DNA of 64,000 bases, taken from Soonwooa sp032062245 (lineage in GTDB: Bacteria; Bacteroidota; Bacteroidia; Flavobacteriales; Weeksellaceae). Every line of letters begins with the position of its first letter. Position 1 is the stretch's first letter. Position numbers and translations under genes: made by a program. The stretch spans positions 10,152 through 74,151 of the forward strand of contig NZ_DAMBQF010000011.1 in NCBI RefSeq assembly GCF_032062245.1, in the 5' to 3' direction. Below the pieces are notes generated by a model. It had not been told where the DNA came from and did no database searches. It was given only the letters and a program-made list of their open reading frames with translations. Positions 34,093 through 43,900 of the stretch are shown piece after piece.

Positions 34093-34376
34093 TTAAGCTA
34101 CAATTCTGTTCCACTCCGGATGGTTCTTAATGTATTTGACAACCAAAGGGCAAAGTGCTTTTAGTTTTTACCGCTCGCTTCTATCGCTGCAAGCGTTTTT
34201 TCAATAATCGCAGTTGACGCGCCACGACCGTGCAGAGCATCTTCCACTTCGCTATGTACTAACGTAATCGTTGCGTCACTTTCTCTATATACGATGAAAG
34301 CTTTAGCACCATCAATTTCTATTTCGTATTGTTTATCCATTTCTACTAACGGAATATTTTCAAATTCTGGTTTCAT
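34093..34376 (-). pseudogene. YjdJ-type GNAT acetyltransferase, frameshifted
   Basis: The reading frame gives 71 residues (KPEFENIPLVEMDKQYEIEI, then VHSEVEDALHGRGASTAIIEK) typical of small YjdJ/NATD1-like GNAT proteins, then stops after ASGKN. Restoring one base in the A5 run at 34165-34169 continues the frame as KLKALCPLVVKYIKNHPEWN to a stop at 34093-34095, the usual family C-terminus. The gene is therefore either inactivated by a one-base deletion or affected by a homopolymer sequencing error. Confidence 0.8.
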
Positions 34377-34449
34377 TTATTTTTTTATTCAAAATTAAAT
34401 TAAAACAGTAACATATCAATTGATCTATGCTAATAGGAAAATTTTAAAC

Positions 34450-34475
34450 AAAAAAGACTGCCCTCTCGGACAGCC
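34450..34475 (-). terminator. terminator of the RND efflux operon
   Basis: On the minus strand GGCTGTCC and GGGCAGTC pair with two wobbles around GAGA, followed by T residues. Confidence 0.75.
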
Positions 34476-34490
34476 CCACCACATCACATA

Positions 34491-35942
34491 TTAACGATCT
34501 AATTTTCCGCCAAGGGCTTTAAATAGAAGAACGTTATTTCTTGTATTCTGGAACTGAAATTCTAATAAATTCAGTTCCGCATTGAGTTTGCTTCGTTGCG
34601 AGTTGATTAATTCCATATAATTGGCATAACCCGTGAGATACAAGTCGTTGGAAACCTCAATAGCGTTATCCAAAAATTTAACCTCATCGCTTTTGAGTTT
34701 TAAAACTTTTTGAAAAATTTCGGTTTGTTTGAGTATAGATTGCAATTCGTTGTAAGCCGTAGTCACACTTTTTTGATACGTGATAAATGCAATTTCTTGC
34801 TCTTTATTAGCGACATTAAAATCATGTTTCAATTGTCCTTTATTAAAAATCGGAACCATCAAACCTCCCAATAATTGACCAGCCAACGAAGCGGGATTAA
34901 ATAGCTTATCCACTGAAAATGAATTTAATCCGACGTGTGCGCCCAAGTCTATTTTTGGATAAAATGCCGCTCGAGCAGCTTTTGCATCTGCTTGCGTAGC
35001 TTCCAAAACAAAATAATTAGAAATAACATCCGGTCTAGAATGTATAATCGAATTAACATCCATCGACTTATTCAACAAAGTTAAATTGGTTGATAAAAGC
35101 TGTTTGCTACGTTTAACTTCGCCTCCGTAACGACCTGTTAAAGTCGTAATAGCTTGTTCTACAGAAACAATTTCGGCTTTTATGTGTTCAATCTCGGCAA
35201 GCCAATTATTATTCTGCGCTCGAAATTGTTGAACTGCCAATTCGGTTGCCTTCCCTACTTCGCGCTGCGCCGAAACAATTTCGTAAGCGCGTTGTTGAAG
35301 TTTGAAATTCTCTTGATAAATATCCAATTTGGTATCCAACGAAACCAATTGATAATACAAGTTGGCGATTTCTGTAAACAACTCAACCTGAATTAATTTT
35401 AAACCTTCTTCAGATGCCAAATATTTTTTCTGAGCTGCTACTTTTTGATTTTTAAGTTTTCCCCAAGCATCTATTTCCCAAGAACTTCTTGCGCCCAACC
35501 AATAATTTGGTGTTACATTTCTGTTGATTTTTTGATCTTCGGTGATGTTTCCCGACAAATTGGTATCGTAATTTCCAACGCCTTCCATCGTGTATTTTCC
35601 GTAATGGTCGCCACTTACAACAGCGCCAACCTCCAAAGATGGCAAAAACGACATTTTTGAACGTTGCAAAAAGCTGTTCGCAATTTCGATGCGTTGCTGT
35701 GCAATTTGGAAATCAGGATTAGCTTTCACCACCTCATCAAAAAGATTCAACAATTCGGGGTCGTTGAAATAAGTTCTGAGTTCAACTTGCTGATTCAAAT
35801 CTAATTTAACATCAGTTTCAGAAACCGTATTTGTTGGAATTTCCTTTGCTTTTTTAATCTCGCCAACTTGGGGGGTAGCGCACGACATCACAACAAGCGA
35901 TAAGATTCCTATTTTAAAATATTTATTTAGTTCGTTGTTCAT
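34491..35942 (-). CDS. TolC-family outer-membrane efflux lipoprotein
   Basis: A 483-residue OprM/NodT-like channel, the outer-membrane part of an RND pump. The signal is lipoprotein type (NKYFKIGILSLVVMSC). Two repeated alpha-barrel halves are visible (ANPDFQIAQQRIEIANSFLQ and SRPDVISNYFVLEATQADAK), plus TYNNGQ-like and LTGYANYMELINSQRSKLN segments. The start is ATG 35942, directly before the signal peptide; it overlaps the pump gene by 20 bp, so the two are coupled. An ATG at 35972 would put extra charged residues in front. Confidence 0.9.
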   Translation of the reverse strand: MNNELNKYFKIGILSLVVMSCATPQVGEIKKAKEIPTNTVSETDVKLDLNQQVELRTYFNDPELLNLFDEVVKANPDFQIAQQRIEIANSFLQRSKMSFLPSLEVGAVVSGDHYGKYTMEGVGNYDTNLSGNITEDQKINRNVTPNYWLGARSSWEIDAWGKLKNQKVAAQKKYLASEEGLKLIQVELFTEIANLYYQLVSLDTKLDIYQENFKLQQRAYEIVSAQREVGKATELAVQQFRAQNNNWLAEIEHIKAEIVSVEQAITTLTGRYGGEVKRSKQLLSTNLTLLNKSMDVNSIIHSRPDVISNYFVLEATQADAKAARAAFYPKIDLGAHVGLNSFSVDKLFNPASLAGQLLGGLMVPIFNKGQLKHDFNVANKEQEIAFITYQKSVTTAYNELQSILKQTEIFQKVLKLKSDEVKFLDNAIEVSNDLYLTGYANYMELINSQRSKLNAELNLLEFQFQNTRNNVLLFKALGGKLDR

Positions 35943-38900
35943 TTCGTTCTTTTCTTTGTTCAAGTTTTGCAAAAAAGATGTAAAGTCCTGGGATAATTAC
36001 CAATCCGAAAACGGTTCCGATAAACATACCTCCCGCTGCAGCAGTACCAATCGAACGGTTACCGATAGCACCCGCTCCAGAAGCAATTACCAACGGAATA
36101 AGTCCTGCGATAAATGCAAAAGAAGTCATCAAAATCGGACGAAGTCTTTGTCTTGCACCTTCGATGGCTGCTGGAATAATGTCGTAACCTTCTTTGTTTC
36201 TTTGGATGGCGAATTCTACAATCAAAATGGCATTTTTCGCTAAAAGTCCAATCAACATCACGAGGGCAACTTGGGCATAAATGTTATTATCTAAACCAAC
36301 CGCCATCAAAGCGATGTACGAACCAAAAATCCCTGTCGGTAAACTCAATAAAACGGGTAACGGCAACAAGAAACTTTCGTACTGCGCTGCCAAAAGCAAG
36401 TACACGAAAATCAAACAAATGATAAAAATGTAAAAGGTTTGATTTCCAGAAAGGATTTCTTCACGTGTCATACCCGACCATTCAACATCGAAACCACGTG
36501 GTAAGCTTTCTTTTGCAATTCTTTCGACAGCTGCAATGGCGTCTCCAGAGCTGTAACCATTGGCAGGTTCACCGTTAATCATCGCTGACATATACATATT
36601 GTAGCGCGTTAAAACTTCGGGACCGTAAACTTTTTCAATATTAATAAAGGTTGAAAACGGCACCATTTCGCCCGAATCATTTTTAACAAACAATTGCAAA
36701 ATACTTTCTGGCGTATCTCTTTGGTCTGGACTTGCCTGAACCATCACTTTGTACATCTGACTAAATCGGATAAAATTGGTTGCGTAATAAGACCCCAACA
36801 AAGTCTGCAAAGTTGACATCGCATTATCCACCGAAACACCTTTTTTCGCCGCCATATCATAATCCATCGTGATTAAATATTGCGGGAAAGTGGCATCAAA
36901 ACTCGTAAAGTTGTTTTGAAGTTCAGGGGCTTCATTTAGTTTTTTAACAAAATCTTTCGTTATTTTATCTGTATTCTCGATACTTCCACCACTTTTGTCC
37001 AGCAAGCGAAGTTCGTAACCACTCGTATTTCCAAATCCTGGAACCGTTGGCGGTGCAAAAACTTCAATCTGTGCATCAGAAATATCTTTCGTTTTCTCCG
37101 AAAGATCAGCGATAAGGTCGTTTACAGAAATACTTCTTTCTTTCCAATCTTTAAGGTTAATCATCGCCATTCCGTAGCTGGAACCTGCGATTTCGGTAAC
37201 GATGCTGTAACCCGCCAAAGTAGTTACGTTTTCGACACCTTCAATTTTTTTCGCGATAGTTGTAACTTCATCCAAAACTTTTTCGGTACGTTCAACCGTT
37301 GCACCTTGAGGCGTTGTAACACTCACATAAGCCATACCTTGATCTTCCATTGGGATAAATCCTGATGGTAAAAACTTAGCCGTAACCACCATTAATCCTA
37401 TAAAAAGGAATAAAACTCCAAACGTCACACTTGTTCTGGTCGCAAACTTTGAAAGAATATTTGTGTACCCATTCGTCAGTTTTTCAAAACCTTCATTGAA
37501 TTTTGCAAAGGATTTGTCAACGATGTTTTTCTTTTTCTCATGCTTGTGAGGTTTAAGAATAATCGCACACAGAGCTGGTGTCAAGGTCAAAGCATTAATC
37601 CCTGAAATCACAATACTAATTGCTAAAGTCAATGAAAATTGTCGATAGAATACGCCGACTGGACCATCCAAAAACGCCACTGGGATAAACACCGCCGACA
37701 TAACAATCGTAATTGCGATAACAGCTCCTGCAATTTCTTTTGTAGCCTCGATAGTTGCATGAAGTGGTGCCATACCTTCTTCCATTTTTACATGGACGGC
37801 TTCTACGACGACAATCGCGTTATCGACGACAATTCCGATGGCTAATACTAAAGCAAATAAAGTCAAAAGATTAATTGAGAAATCTAACATTTGCATAAAA
37901 GCAAAAGTACCGATAAGTGCTACTGGAACGGCTAAAACAGGAATTAAGGTCGAACGCCAATCTTGCAAGAAAATAAACACCACAATTCCTACCAAAATGA
38001 AAGCTTCTATTAAAGTCATTAAAACTGCGCTGATCGACGCATCCAAGAAACGCGAAACATCGTAAGCCATGTTAAACTCCATTCCTGGCGGGAAAGAGGT
38101 TTCTTTCAGCTCCGCCATTTTGTCTTTTACGTTTTTAATAACTTCTGATGCATTGGATCCTGGACGTTGCTTCATCATAATCGATGCAGACGGACGACCA
38201 TCGGTTTTAGAAACCATTCCGTAGTTCATCGCACCGAATTCTACATCAGCAATATCTTTTAATTTTAAAATTGTTCCGCTAGCATCCGAACGAATCGGAA
38301 TTTCTTTATACTGCTCTGGCTGGAAAAATTTCCCAGTATATTTAATAACATATTGAAGTTGGCTATTGGTTTTACCCGAAGTTTCGCCTACTTTTCCAGG
38401 CGCTGCAGAGATGTTTTGCTTTTGTAAAGCTTTCACCACATCCTCCGCCGAAACTTTGTATGCCGTCATTTTTTGAGGATCTAGCCAAACTCTCATCGAG
38501 TATTCTTTTTGTCCCATAATTTCGGCACGCCCAACCCCGTCAATACGTTTTAGTTCCTGCAGAACATTGATGTCTGTAAAGTTGTAAATAAATTGCTCGT
38601 CTTGACTTTCGTCTGTAGAAGTAATATTAAGATACATCAACATACTGTTCACCTCCTTTTCGGTGGTTACACCTGCACGAATTACTTCTTCTGGAAGCTC
38701 ATCTAAGATGGTTGTCACACGGTTTTGTACGTTAACCGCCGCTACATCTGGATCGATACCGACTTCAAAGAACACCTGAATTAACGTTAAACCATCATTG
38801 GACGTCACAGTTGACATGTACGTCATCCCAGGAACACCATTAATAGCGCGTTCCAACGGTAAGGCCACGGCGTTTGCAGACACTTCGCTATTTGCACCTG

Positions 38901-39048
38901 TATATTTTGCAGTCACTGTCACCGAAGGCGGAACAATATCTGGGAATTGCGTGATTGGAAGCTTCATTAAAGCCAAAATCCCCATCAACACAATAACAAT
39001 CGAAATCACCAACGAAAGAACTTTTCGTCTAATAAACATTTCTACCAT
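35923..39048 (-). CDS. RND efflux permease (HAE1 family)
   Basis: A 1041-residue AcrB-type proton/drug antiporter in the inner membrane. It begins with MFIRRKVLSLVISIVIVLMG and the porter motif LPITQFPDIVPPSVTVTA. TM4 carries GIVVDNAIVVVEAV (Asp ~410); the second acidic residue of the E. coli pair (Asp408) is Asn here. TM10 Lys is present in LIGLLAKNAILIVEFA (~937). Two large periplasmic loops with six porter repeats are in normal order. Drug-type HAE1 rather than heavy-metal type, judging from the absence of Met clusters. Confidence 0.93.
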   Translation of the reverse strand: MVEMFIRRKVLSLVISIVIVLMGILALMKLPITQFPDIVPPSVTVTAKYTGANSEVSANAVALPLERAINGVPGMTYMSTVTSNDGLTLIQVFFEVGIDPDVAAVNVQNRVTTILDELPEEVIRAGVTTEKEVNSMLMYLNITSTDESQDEQFIYNFTDINVLQELKRIDGVGRAEIMGQKEYSMRVWLDPQKMTAYKVSAEDVVKALQKQNISAAPGKVGETSGKTNSQLQYVIKYTGKFFQPEQYKEIPIRSDASGTILKLKDIADVEFGAMNYGMVSKTDGRPSASIMMKQRPGSNASEVIKNVKDKMAELKETSFPPGMEFNMAYDVSRFLDASISAVLMTLIEAFILVGIVVFIFLQDWRSTLIPVLAVPVALIGTFAFMQMLDFSINLLTLFALVLAIGIVVDNAIVVVEAVHVKMEEGMAPLHATIEATKEIAGAVIAITIVMSAVFIPVAFLDGPVGVFYRQFSLTLAISIVISGINALTLTPALCAIILKPHKHEKKKNIVDKSFAKFNEGFEKLTNGYTNILSKFATRTSVTFGVLFLFIGLMVVTAKFLPSGFIPMEDQGMAYVSVTTPQGATVERTEKVLDEVTTIAKKIEGVENVTTLAGYSIVTEIAGSSYGMAMINLKDWKERSISVNDLIADLSEKTKDISDAQIEVFAPPTVPGFGNTSGYELRLLDKSGGSIENTDKITKDFVKKLNEAPELQNNFTSFDATFPQYLITMDYDMAAKKGVSVDNAMSTLQTLLGSYYATNFIRFSQMYKVMVQASPDQRDTPESILQLFVKNDSGEMVPFSTFINIEKVYGPEVLTRYNMYMSAMINGEPANGYSSGDAIAAVERIAKESLPRGFDVEWSGMTREEILSGNQTFYIFIICLIFVYLLLAAQYESFLLPLPVLLSLPTGIFGSYIALMAVGLDNNIYAQVALVMLIGLLAKNAILIVEFAIQRNKEGYDIIPAAIEGARQRLRPILMTSFAFIAGLIPLVIASGAGAIGNRSIGTAAAGGMFIGTVFGLVIIPGLYIFFAKLEQRKERNEQRTK

Positions 39049-39071
39049 AATAATTTATTTTTGAATGTTTA

Positions 39072-40154
39072 TTATTTTTTAACTCGAATGGTTTGTCCGT
39101 CACGAAGCGCTTGCGTCCCTTCCAGAACTATTCTATCACCCGCTTTAAGTCCAGAATCTAGCATGTAAGAATCGCGCAAGGTGTTTGCAATGGTGATGTT
39201 TTTCATTCTGACCTTGTTAGTTGCATCTACAACAAAAACATAGACTTTATCCTGAATAGAAAAAGTCGCTTTTTGAGGAATGATAATTGATTTCGGTTGG
39301 AAATCTGAAATCACCAATTTACCCGAAGTTCCGTGTTTAATTAAACGATCTGCATTCGGGAATTCCACTTTATAACGGATGGAACCTGTTGCTTGGTCGA
39401 TTTCACCTTCTGCGGTTTTAAGAACACCATTAAAATCATACTTAGCACCATTTGGAAGCACCAATTCAATTTTGTTAGAGTTGTTTAATTTATCATTTTT
39501 TTGAAGTTCAAAATATAAATTTTCAGGAATTGAGAAATAAGCGTAAATCTGATCTAGATAAGACAAAGTCGTCAACAGCGAGCCATTCTCAACCAAACTT
39601 CCATCTTTAAAAGGAATAACGTCGATAACACCATCGAAAGGTGCTGTAATATTGGTAAAACTCACTTTTTGAAGAACCGCTTTACGTTCCGCATCAGCAT
39701 AAGAACGTCTTGCTTGCGCCGCAGAAAGTTTAGCCTTCATCATGTCTAATTCGTTTTTAGCAACGAAATTTTTATTAAACAAAGATTGCAATTGACTAAC
39801 CTCAACTTCAGCGATTCTTACATCGGCTTGAGCTTGTTTTAAAGTTGCGTTGGCTTTTAATAAATCTATTTGTAATTCGGCATCGCTAATCTTGAACAAC
39901 AGTTGACCGCGCTTCACAAATTGACCTTCGTGCGCATAGACGTGTTGCATAATTCCCGACATACGCGAGTGGATCTCGATGTTCTTTTTAGCTTGAATAT
40001 CAGCAACAAATTGGTTGCTAACAAGTGTATCTTTTTCTTTGATGGTAAGCACAGGAACTGCTTTTACATCATCTTTTTTTGCAGCATTTTCTTTGCCACA
40101 AGAGCTTACAGACAATAGCGCAACAAGGCCTATTATCCAATATTTAATTTGCAT
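39072..40154 (-). CDS. RND periplasmic adaptor (membrane fusion protein)
   Basis: A 360-residue AcrA-like lipoprotein (WIIGLVALLSVSSC) that bridges pump and channel. The lipoyl/barrel-sandwich halves are seen in IEIHSRMSGIMQHVYAHEGQ and FTNITAPFDGVIDVIPFKDG, separated by a coiled-coil hairpin (QADVRIAEVEVSQLQSLFNK). A C-terminal membrane-proximal domain ends in LEGTQALRDGQTIRVKK. It is followed 23 bp later by the permease. Confidence 0.92.
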   Translation of the reverse strand: MQIKYWIIGLVALLSVSSCGKENAAKKDDVKAVPVLTIKEKDTLVSNQFVADIQAKKNIEIHSRMSGIMQHVYAHEGQFVKRGQLLFKISDAELQIDLLKANATLKQAQADVRIAEVEVSQLQSLFNKNFVAKNELDMMKAKLSAAQARRSYADAERKAVLQKVSFTNITAPFDGVIDVIPFKDGSLVENGSLLTTLSYLDQIYAYFSIPENLYFELQKNDKLNNSNKIELVLPNGAKYDFNGVLKTAEGEIDQATGSIRYKVEFPNADRLIKHGTSGKLVISDFQPKSIIIPQKATFSIQDKVYVFVVDATNKVRMKNITIANTLRDSYMLDSGLKAGDRIVLEGTQALRDGQTIRVKK

Positions 40155-40214
40155 TGAAATTTAATTAGGTTAAAATACTTTTAAAATAATCTAAGATTGA
40201 ATTAAAAACAGTTC

Positions 40215-40553
40215 CTAATAAAGCTGTAAAAGATGGAGAAAAGATTTTACGCCACAATGAAGTCGCGGACTATCATTTGTCAGAAAAGTTAAGTTGTAAT
40301 CACTTTCAACTTCTAAAAAGTCAAAATAGAAATTTTCAAGATAAATTATCTTTTTTGAAACTTTTGGAACCGTGCGGTTGCCCGAAAAAATATCTTGCTC
40401 GTTGTCGCTATGTTGACAAAACTCAGGAACGATAGTATCTTCAGCATAAAGAATCGAATCAGGTGTTTTGGAGACATTAGAATTTCCAAAAACACTGATT
40501 GTCGCAAATAATAGTGAGAAAATAAAGAATTTGAATATTCTACTCAGTTTCAT
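40215..40553 (-). CDS. small exported protein at head of the RND operon
   Basis: A 112-residue protein with a signal peptide (FKFFIFSLLFATISVFG) and no lipobox. The mature part has two cysteines (EFCQHSDNEQ and LHCGVKSF) and many aromatics; I do not recognise it. It is the first gene of the efflux operon, 60 bp before the adaptor, with a good promoter upstream. It may be a periplasmic accessory protein or just a co-transcribed unknown. Confidence 0.65.
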   Translation of the reverse strand: MKLSRIFKFFIFSLLFATISVFGNSNVSKTPDSILYAEDTIVPEFCQHSDNEQDIFSGNRTVPKVSKKIIYLENFYFDFLEVESDYNLTFLTNDSPRLHCGVKSFLHLLQLY

Positions 40554-40578
40554 AAGCTGCTGTTACAGATATTTTATG

Positions 40579-40610
40579 CAAAAATAAAACTTAAAGATTA
40601 TAGATACAAA
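40579..40610 (-). promoter_or_regulatory. promoter of the RND efflux operon, TTTG-N20-TATTTTTG
   Basis: On the minus strand TTTG (40610-40607) and TATTTTTG (40586-40579) match the Bacteroidetes consensus 26 bp before the first ATG. No TetR-type regulator gene is adjacent. Confidence 0.65.
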
Positions 40611-40919
40611 TAATAGAATGTTAAATAATTATAAATAAATTCTATGACAATTGTCAGTTTTGTATTTATTAAAAAATTAAAAACTTATTCTAAATTAAAT
40701 TTAAAATCATTTTCATTTTGAGTAATATGATTAATATTTCAACTTTTACCATTATTCTTTCTTTCGACTTTATTGAAAATAAAAAATCTGATTTTAGTTT
40801 TAAAAAAAAAAATATTTAACAAGCTGAAAATCAGCTAAAGCTATATAATGCAAATTTCTCAATTATAAATTATTATTTTTAAATGAATAGTTTTACATCT
40901 GGAACTAAAATTAGCTTAT
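40587..40919. other. AT-rich intergenic region
   Basis: Beyond the efflux promoter, this stretch between two divergent genes holds only AT-rich sequence. I see no RNA fold, long repeat or convincing ORF. Confidence 0.5.
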
Positions 40920-41267
40920 ATGAAAGAACTTGTATTTAAATTATTATCCGAAGGTGGAAGCTTAAAAATCGAAAGAGAAAACCATAATCAAGTAGAAAAA
41001 TTTCTTTATTATCACAACGAATACGATCCTATTGCTGATGAGATCTTGAGCGATTTTGTCACAGAATACGAGAACTTTGAGGACGCTTTTCAAACGATTA
41101 ATGAAAAATATCCTTGGTTTCGACTGCATTTGGATTTTATTCATGAAGATTACAAAAAATATGTCAAATTGGAATTAATAAAAACTTTGCAACATCATCA
41201 AATTCCTGTCAGTGATCTTAACTATCATCTTGATAATTTGAATGATAAGTTAGATTTAGAAGATTGA
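40920..41267 (+). CDS. hypothetical protein, 115 aa
   Basis: A soluble, acidic 115-residue protein, not recognised. The N-terminus MKELVFKLLSEGGSLKIERE is followed by alternating helices with many aromatic residues (NEKYPWFRLHLDFIHEDYKK) and a C-terminal acidic helix (NYHLDNLNDKLDLED). No signal peptide or known motif. It stands alone and is followed by a hairpin at 41366-41387. Confidence 0.65.
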   Translation: MKELVFKLLSEGGSLKIERENHNQVEKFLYYHNEYDPIADEILSDFVTEYENFEDAFQTINEKYPWFRLHLDFIHEDYKKYVKLELIKTLQHHQIPVSDLNYHLDNLNDKLDLED

Positions 41268-41365
41268 TGAAAAACATTTCCATTATTACGCATTAAATTC
41301 TATTTTACAATTTATAAATACTGAATATCAATACAATAACTTTTTTTTTCAATCATTTATTCATT

Positions 41366-41387
41366 GCTGTTTAATCGCTTAAACAGC
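41366..41387 (+). terminator. possible terminator
   Basis: GCTGTTTAA and TTAAACAGC form a perfect 9-bp stem around TCGC; the following T-run is weak. Confidence 0.45.
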
Positions 41388-41459
41388 ACTATTTTCCTTT
41401 TATTATAGGAAGAGAATTCATCTTTTTGCAGCGTAAAAAATTAAGAAGCTAAGCCGCAA

Positions 41460-41777
41460 ATGATGAAAAGCATTAAAAATAAAGAATCTATGTTTTCACT
41501 TTGTTTAATAACAAGGTGTATATTAACATGTTTCCTTTTGGTTTTATTTTCAACGCCAAGTAGCGCACAAATTTATTTAACAGGAGATGTTAAGATTACT
41601 ACAACTGATGGCGCCGTTGTGAGTATAAATGTAAATCCTGAAACGGCCAATACATTCGTAACTAGAAAGGAAGCTCAAGAAAAGAAATTACCTAGAAAAC
41701 ACAAAAACCCAATAGAAGCCATTTCCAAATCTAAATCCCAAAAGGGATTAAAAAAAATTAGTGGTTTCAAAAATTAA
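41460..41777 (+). CDS. hypothetical exported protein before the adhesin remnant
   Basis: A 105-residue protein with a cleavable signal (LTCFLLVLFSTPSSAQ), a short beta segment (IYLTGDVKITTTDGAVVSIN), and a basic tail (EAQEKKLPRKHKNP). No family recognised. It heads a short run (41460-43800) that leads into the decayed surface-protein gene, so it may once have been co-expressed with it. ATG 41460 or 41463 are both possible. Confidence 0.5.
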   Translation: MMKSIKNKESMFSLCLITRCILTCFLLVLFSTPSSAQIYLTGDVKITTTDGAVVSINVNPETANTFVTRKEAQEKKLPRKHKNPIEAISKSKSQKGLKKISGFKN

Positions 41778-42000
41778 TTTATCTCCCATTGAGTCAACTG
41801 CTTCAATGGGAGCTTTTAATGAAAAATGGCAGTTAATATTGATTACAACTCAAACTCTACTTGGACTATTATTTTTTGTATTTCCATTAATTACAAAATT
41901 TTTATTAAAAAACTTAAGTCTCAAAAATGACATAAATGATAATGTTTTCAAATGTTTTTGCTTTAATAACATTAATATAAGACCACCTCCTTTATTGTAG
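41761..42000 (+). CDS. doubtful small membrane ORF
   Basis: A 79-residue frame starting at GTG 41761 and overlapping the previous gene by 17 bp. It has one hydrophobic helix (LILITTQTLLGLLFFVFPLI) and a Lys/Asn-rich tail. Overlap could mean coupled translation, but the tail looks like unconstrained AT-rich sequence, so it may not be a gene. Confidence 0.3.
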   Translation: MVSKINLSPIESTASMGAFNEKWQLILITTQTLLGLLFFVFPLITKFLLKNLSLKNDINDNVFKCFCFNNINIRPPPLL

Positions 42001-42055
42001 TATATTTTACTATGACAAGTAATTTCGCCAAATTATTCAATTAAAAAAAAACAAA

Positions 42056-43800
42056 ATGAAATCAAATATTCTACTTATATCATCCATCGTAATTTCAACT
42101 TTTACATTTGCTCAAGAAGGGCGTGTAGGTATTAACACCACATCACCTGCCGCAACATTAGACGTTATCGCATCTCCAACAATTACTACACGGATAGATG
42201 GATTTATTGCACCACGATTAACTGGTGAACACTTAAAAGCAAAAGACGCTTTATATACAAATGCTCAAGATGCGGCAATCGTTTATGTTACTGAAGCTTT
42301 GACGGCAACTACCGATAAAACCGCTAATGTAACAAAAATTGGTTATTACTATTTTGACAAAACAAAAAGTACTAATGGTCAATGGATTAGAATAATTAAT
42401 TCAAACACAACCTTGCCATATCAAGAACCATGGAACATTAAAAACACAACAACATCTGCAATCGAGAATACGCAAAACATTTATCAAAAAGGAACAGTTG
42501 CAATAAAAAAAATCAAAACTACAAACGGTGCTGATCTAGATATTGCTGGTTCAATAAGAGTCGGAAGTGCTAATAGTATAGCGGTAGTTGGCCAAAACTG
42601 TATTGCAGTGGGAAATCGAAACATTGCAAGAAATATAAATTCTGCGGCTTTTGGTGGCGGCAATACAACAAATGGACAATATCCCTTGGTTGGAGGAAAA
42701 GACAATATAGTGGGTACTGAATCTGTAAATACAAGTGGATTTTTAACAACTGTTTTCGGCGAAAATAATAAAGTTAATCATATTTTAAGCCTTGTGAATG
42801 GATATGCAAATGATTTAACTGGAGCAGATGGCCAAAGAGGTACCAATTTTGTCAACGGAACTCGAAACAAAATTCTATCAAATAGTAGTTGAAATGCTGT
42901 GCTTGGTGTCGATAATGAGCTTACAGGAAACACATCCCTTATTGCAGGAGAAAGAAACATTGCATCTGGAGGATATAGCTATACTTTTACGGCTGGATAT
43001 AACAACAAGATATCTGATTCATATGCTACAGCAATAGGTGTCTTAAAATTTCTCCCGATGTATCTACAGCATCAGGACGATATTCATTTGCTTACGGTTA
43101 TGCATCAATAGCATCTGGTAACTCATCCGTATCATTCGGTACAAAAAATAAATCAGTAGGTAATGACAGTTTTATTGCTGGAAATACCGGAGAAGCCAAT
43201 GGAACTGCATCCACTTCATTAGGTTTAATGAATAAATCAGACGCAAACTATTCTGCCGCATTAGGGGGTTACAACGAGTCAGGCGTTGCAGGCACACCAA
43301 TGACAGCACTCTACAGTATTGCAATGGGAGCGCGAAATAAAACACTAGCTGAGTATGCAACAGCGATGGGATACTACACAGAAGCTCGAGGCGTATCATC
43401 AACGTCGGAGGGTTCTTATACAATTGCTTATGATCAAGTATAAACCGCAATGGGACGTTACAATACTGCTAAAAATTCTACTGCAACCTCAGAACGATTA
43501 TTAACAGTTGGAAATGGAAACTCTTTAGCAAAATCTAACGCTCTTGTGGTTTTGAAAAATGCAAAGATTGGTGTTAATATCTCAAATTTTGAAACCACAA
43601 AAGCAGATGCTCAGTTATAAGTTAATGGCTCTGTAAAGTTAGGTTCCTCTTCGACTTGTAATGTTGATAACGAAGGAACAATTCGTTACGATATTGTCAA
43701 TAAAAACTTCGAAGGTTGTAATGGTACAACATGGTTAAAATTAATAACTAAACTCTATTTTATTATAATTTTATCAACAAATAAATGCCTCCTATTTTAG
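42056..43800 (+). pseudogene. decayed surface protein with YadA-head-like repeats
   Basis: One long gene broken by three in-frame stops (42890-42892, 43441-43443, 43618-43620) and one frameshift near 43040. Joined, it has a signal peptide (ILLISSIVISTFTFAQ), the Bacteroidetes surface segment GRVGINTTSPAATLDV, and many short repeats such as CIAVGNRNIARNINSAAFGG and SYATAIG/EYATAMGYYTEA. These are like the left-handed beta-roll head of trimeric autotransporters. The normal C-terminal anchor-type end is NEGTIRYDIVNKNFEGC...TTWLKL. Each stop can be explained by one G:C to A:T change (TGG to TGA; CAA to TAA twice). The product is almost certainly non-functional as a whole. Confidence 0.8.
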
Positions 43801-43812
43801 GAGGTATTTTTA
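43784..43812 (+). terminator. intrinsic terminator of the surface-protein gene
   Basis: TGCCTCCTA and TAGGAGGTA pair (one G-T) around TTT, followed by five T residues. Confidence 0.75.
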
Positions 43813-43855
43813 TTTAATCCCTTATTAAATTAGTCAAAAATAAAAAATCCAGGAC

Positions 43856-43888
43856 AAAAAAAAGCACCTACATTTCTGTAAGTGCTTG
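43856..43888 (-). terminator. terminator of the original tRNA-Met gene
   Basis: On the minus strand AAGCACTTACA and TGTAGGTGCTT pair around GAAA, followed by a run of T residues. It lies just past the 3' end of the tRNA fragment. Confidence 0.75.
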
Positions 43889-43900
43889 ATTTAAAATATG

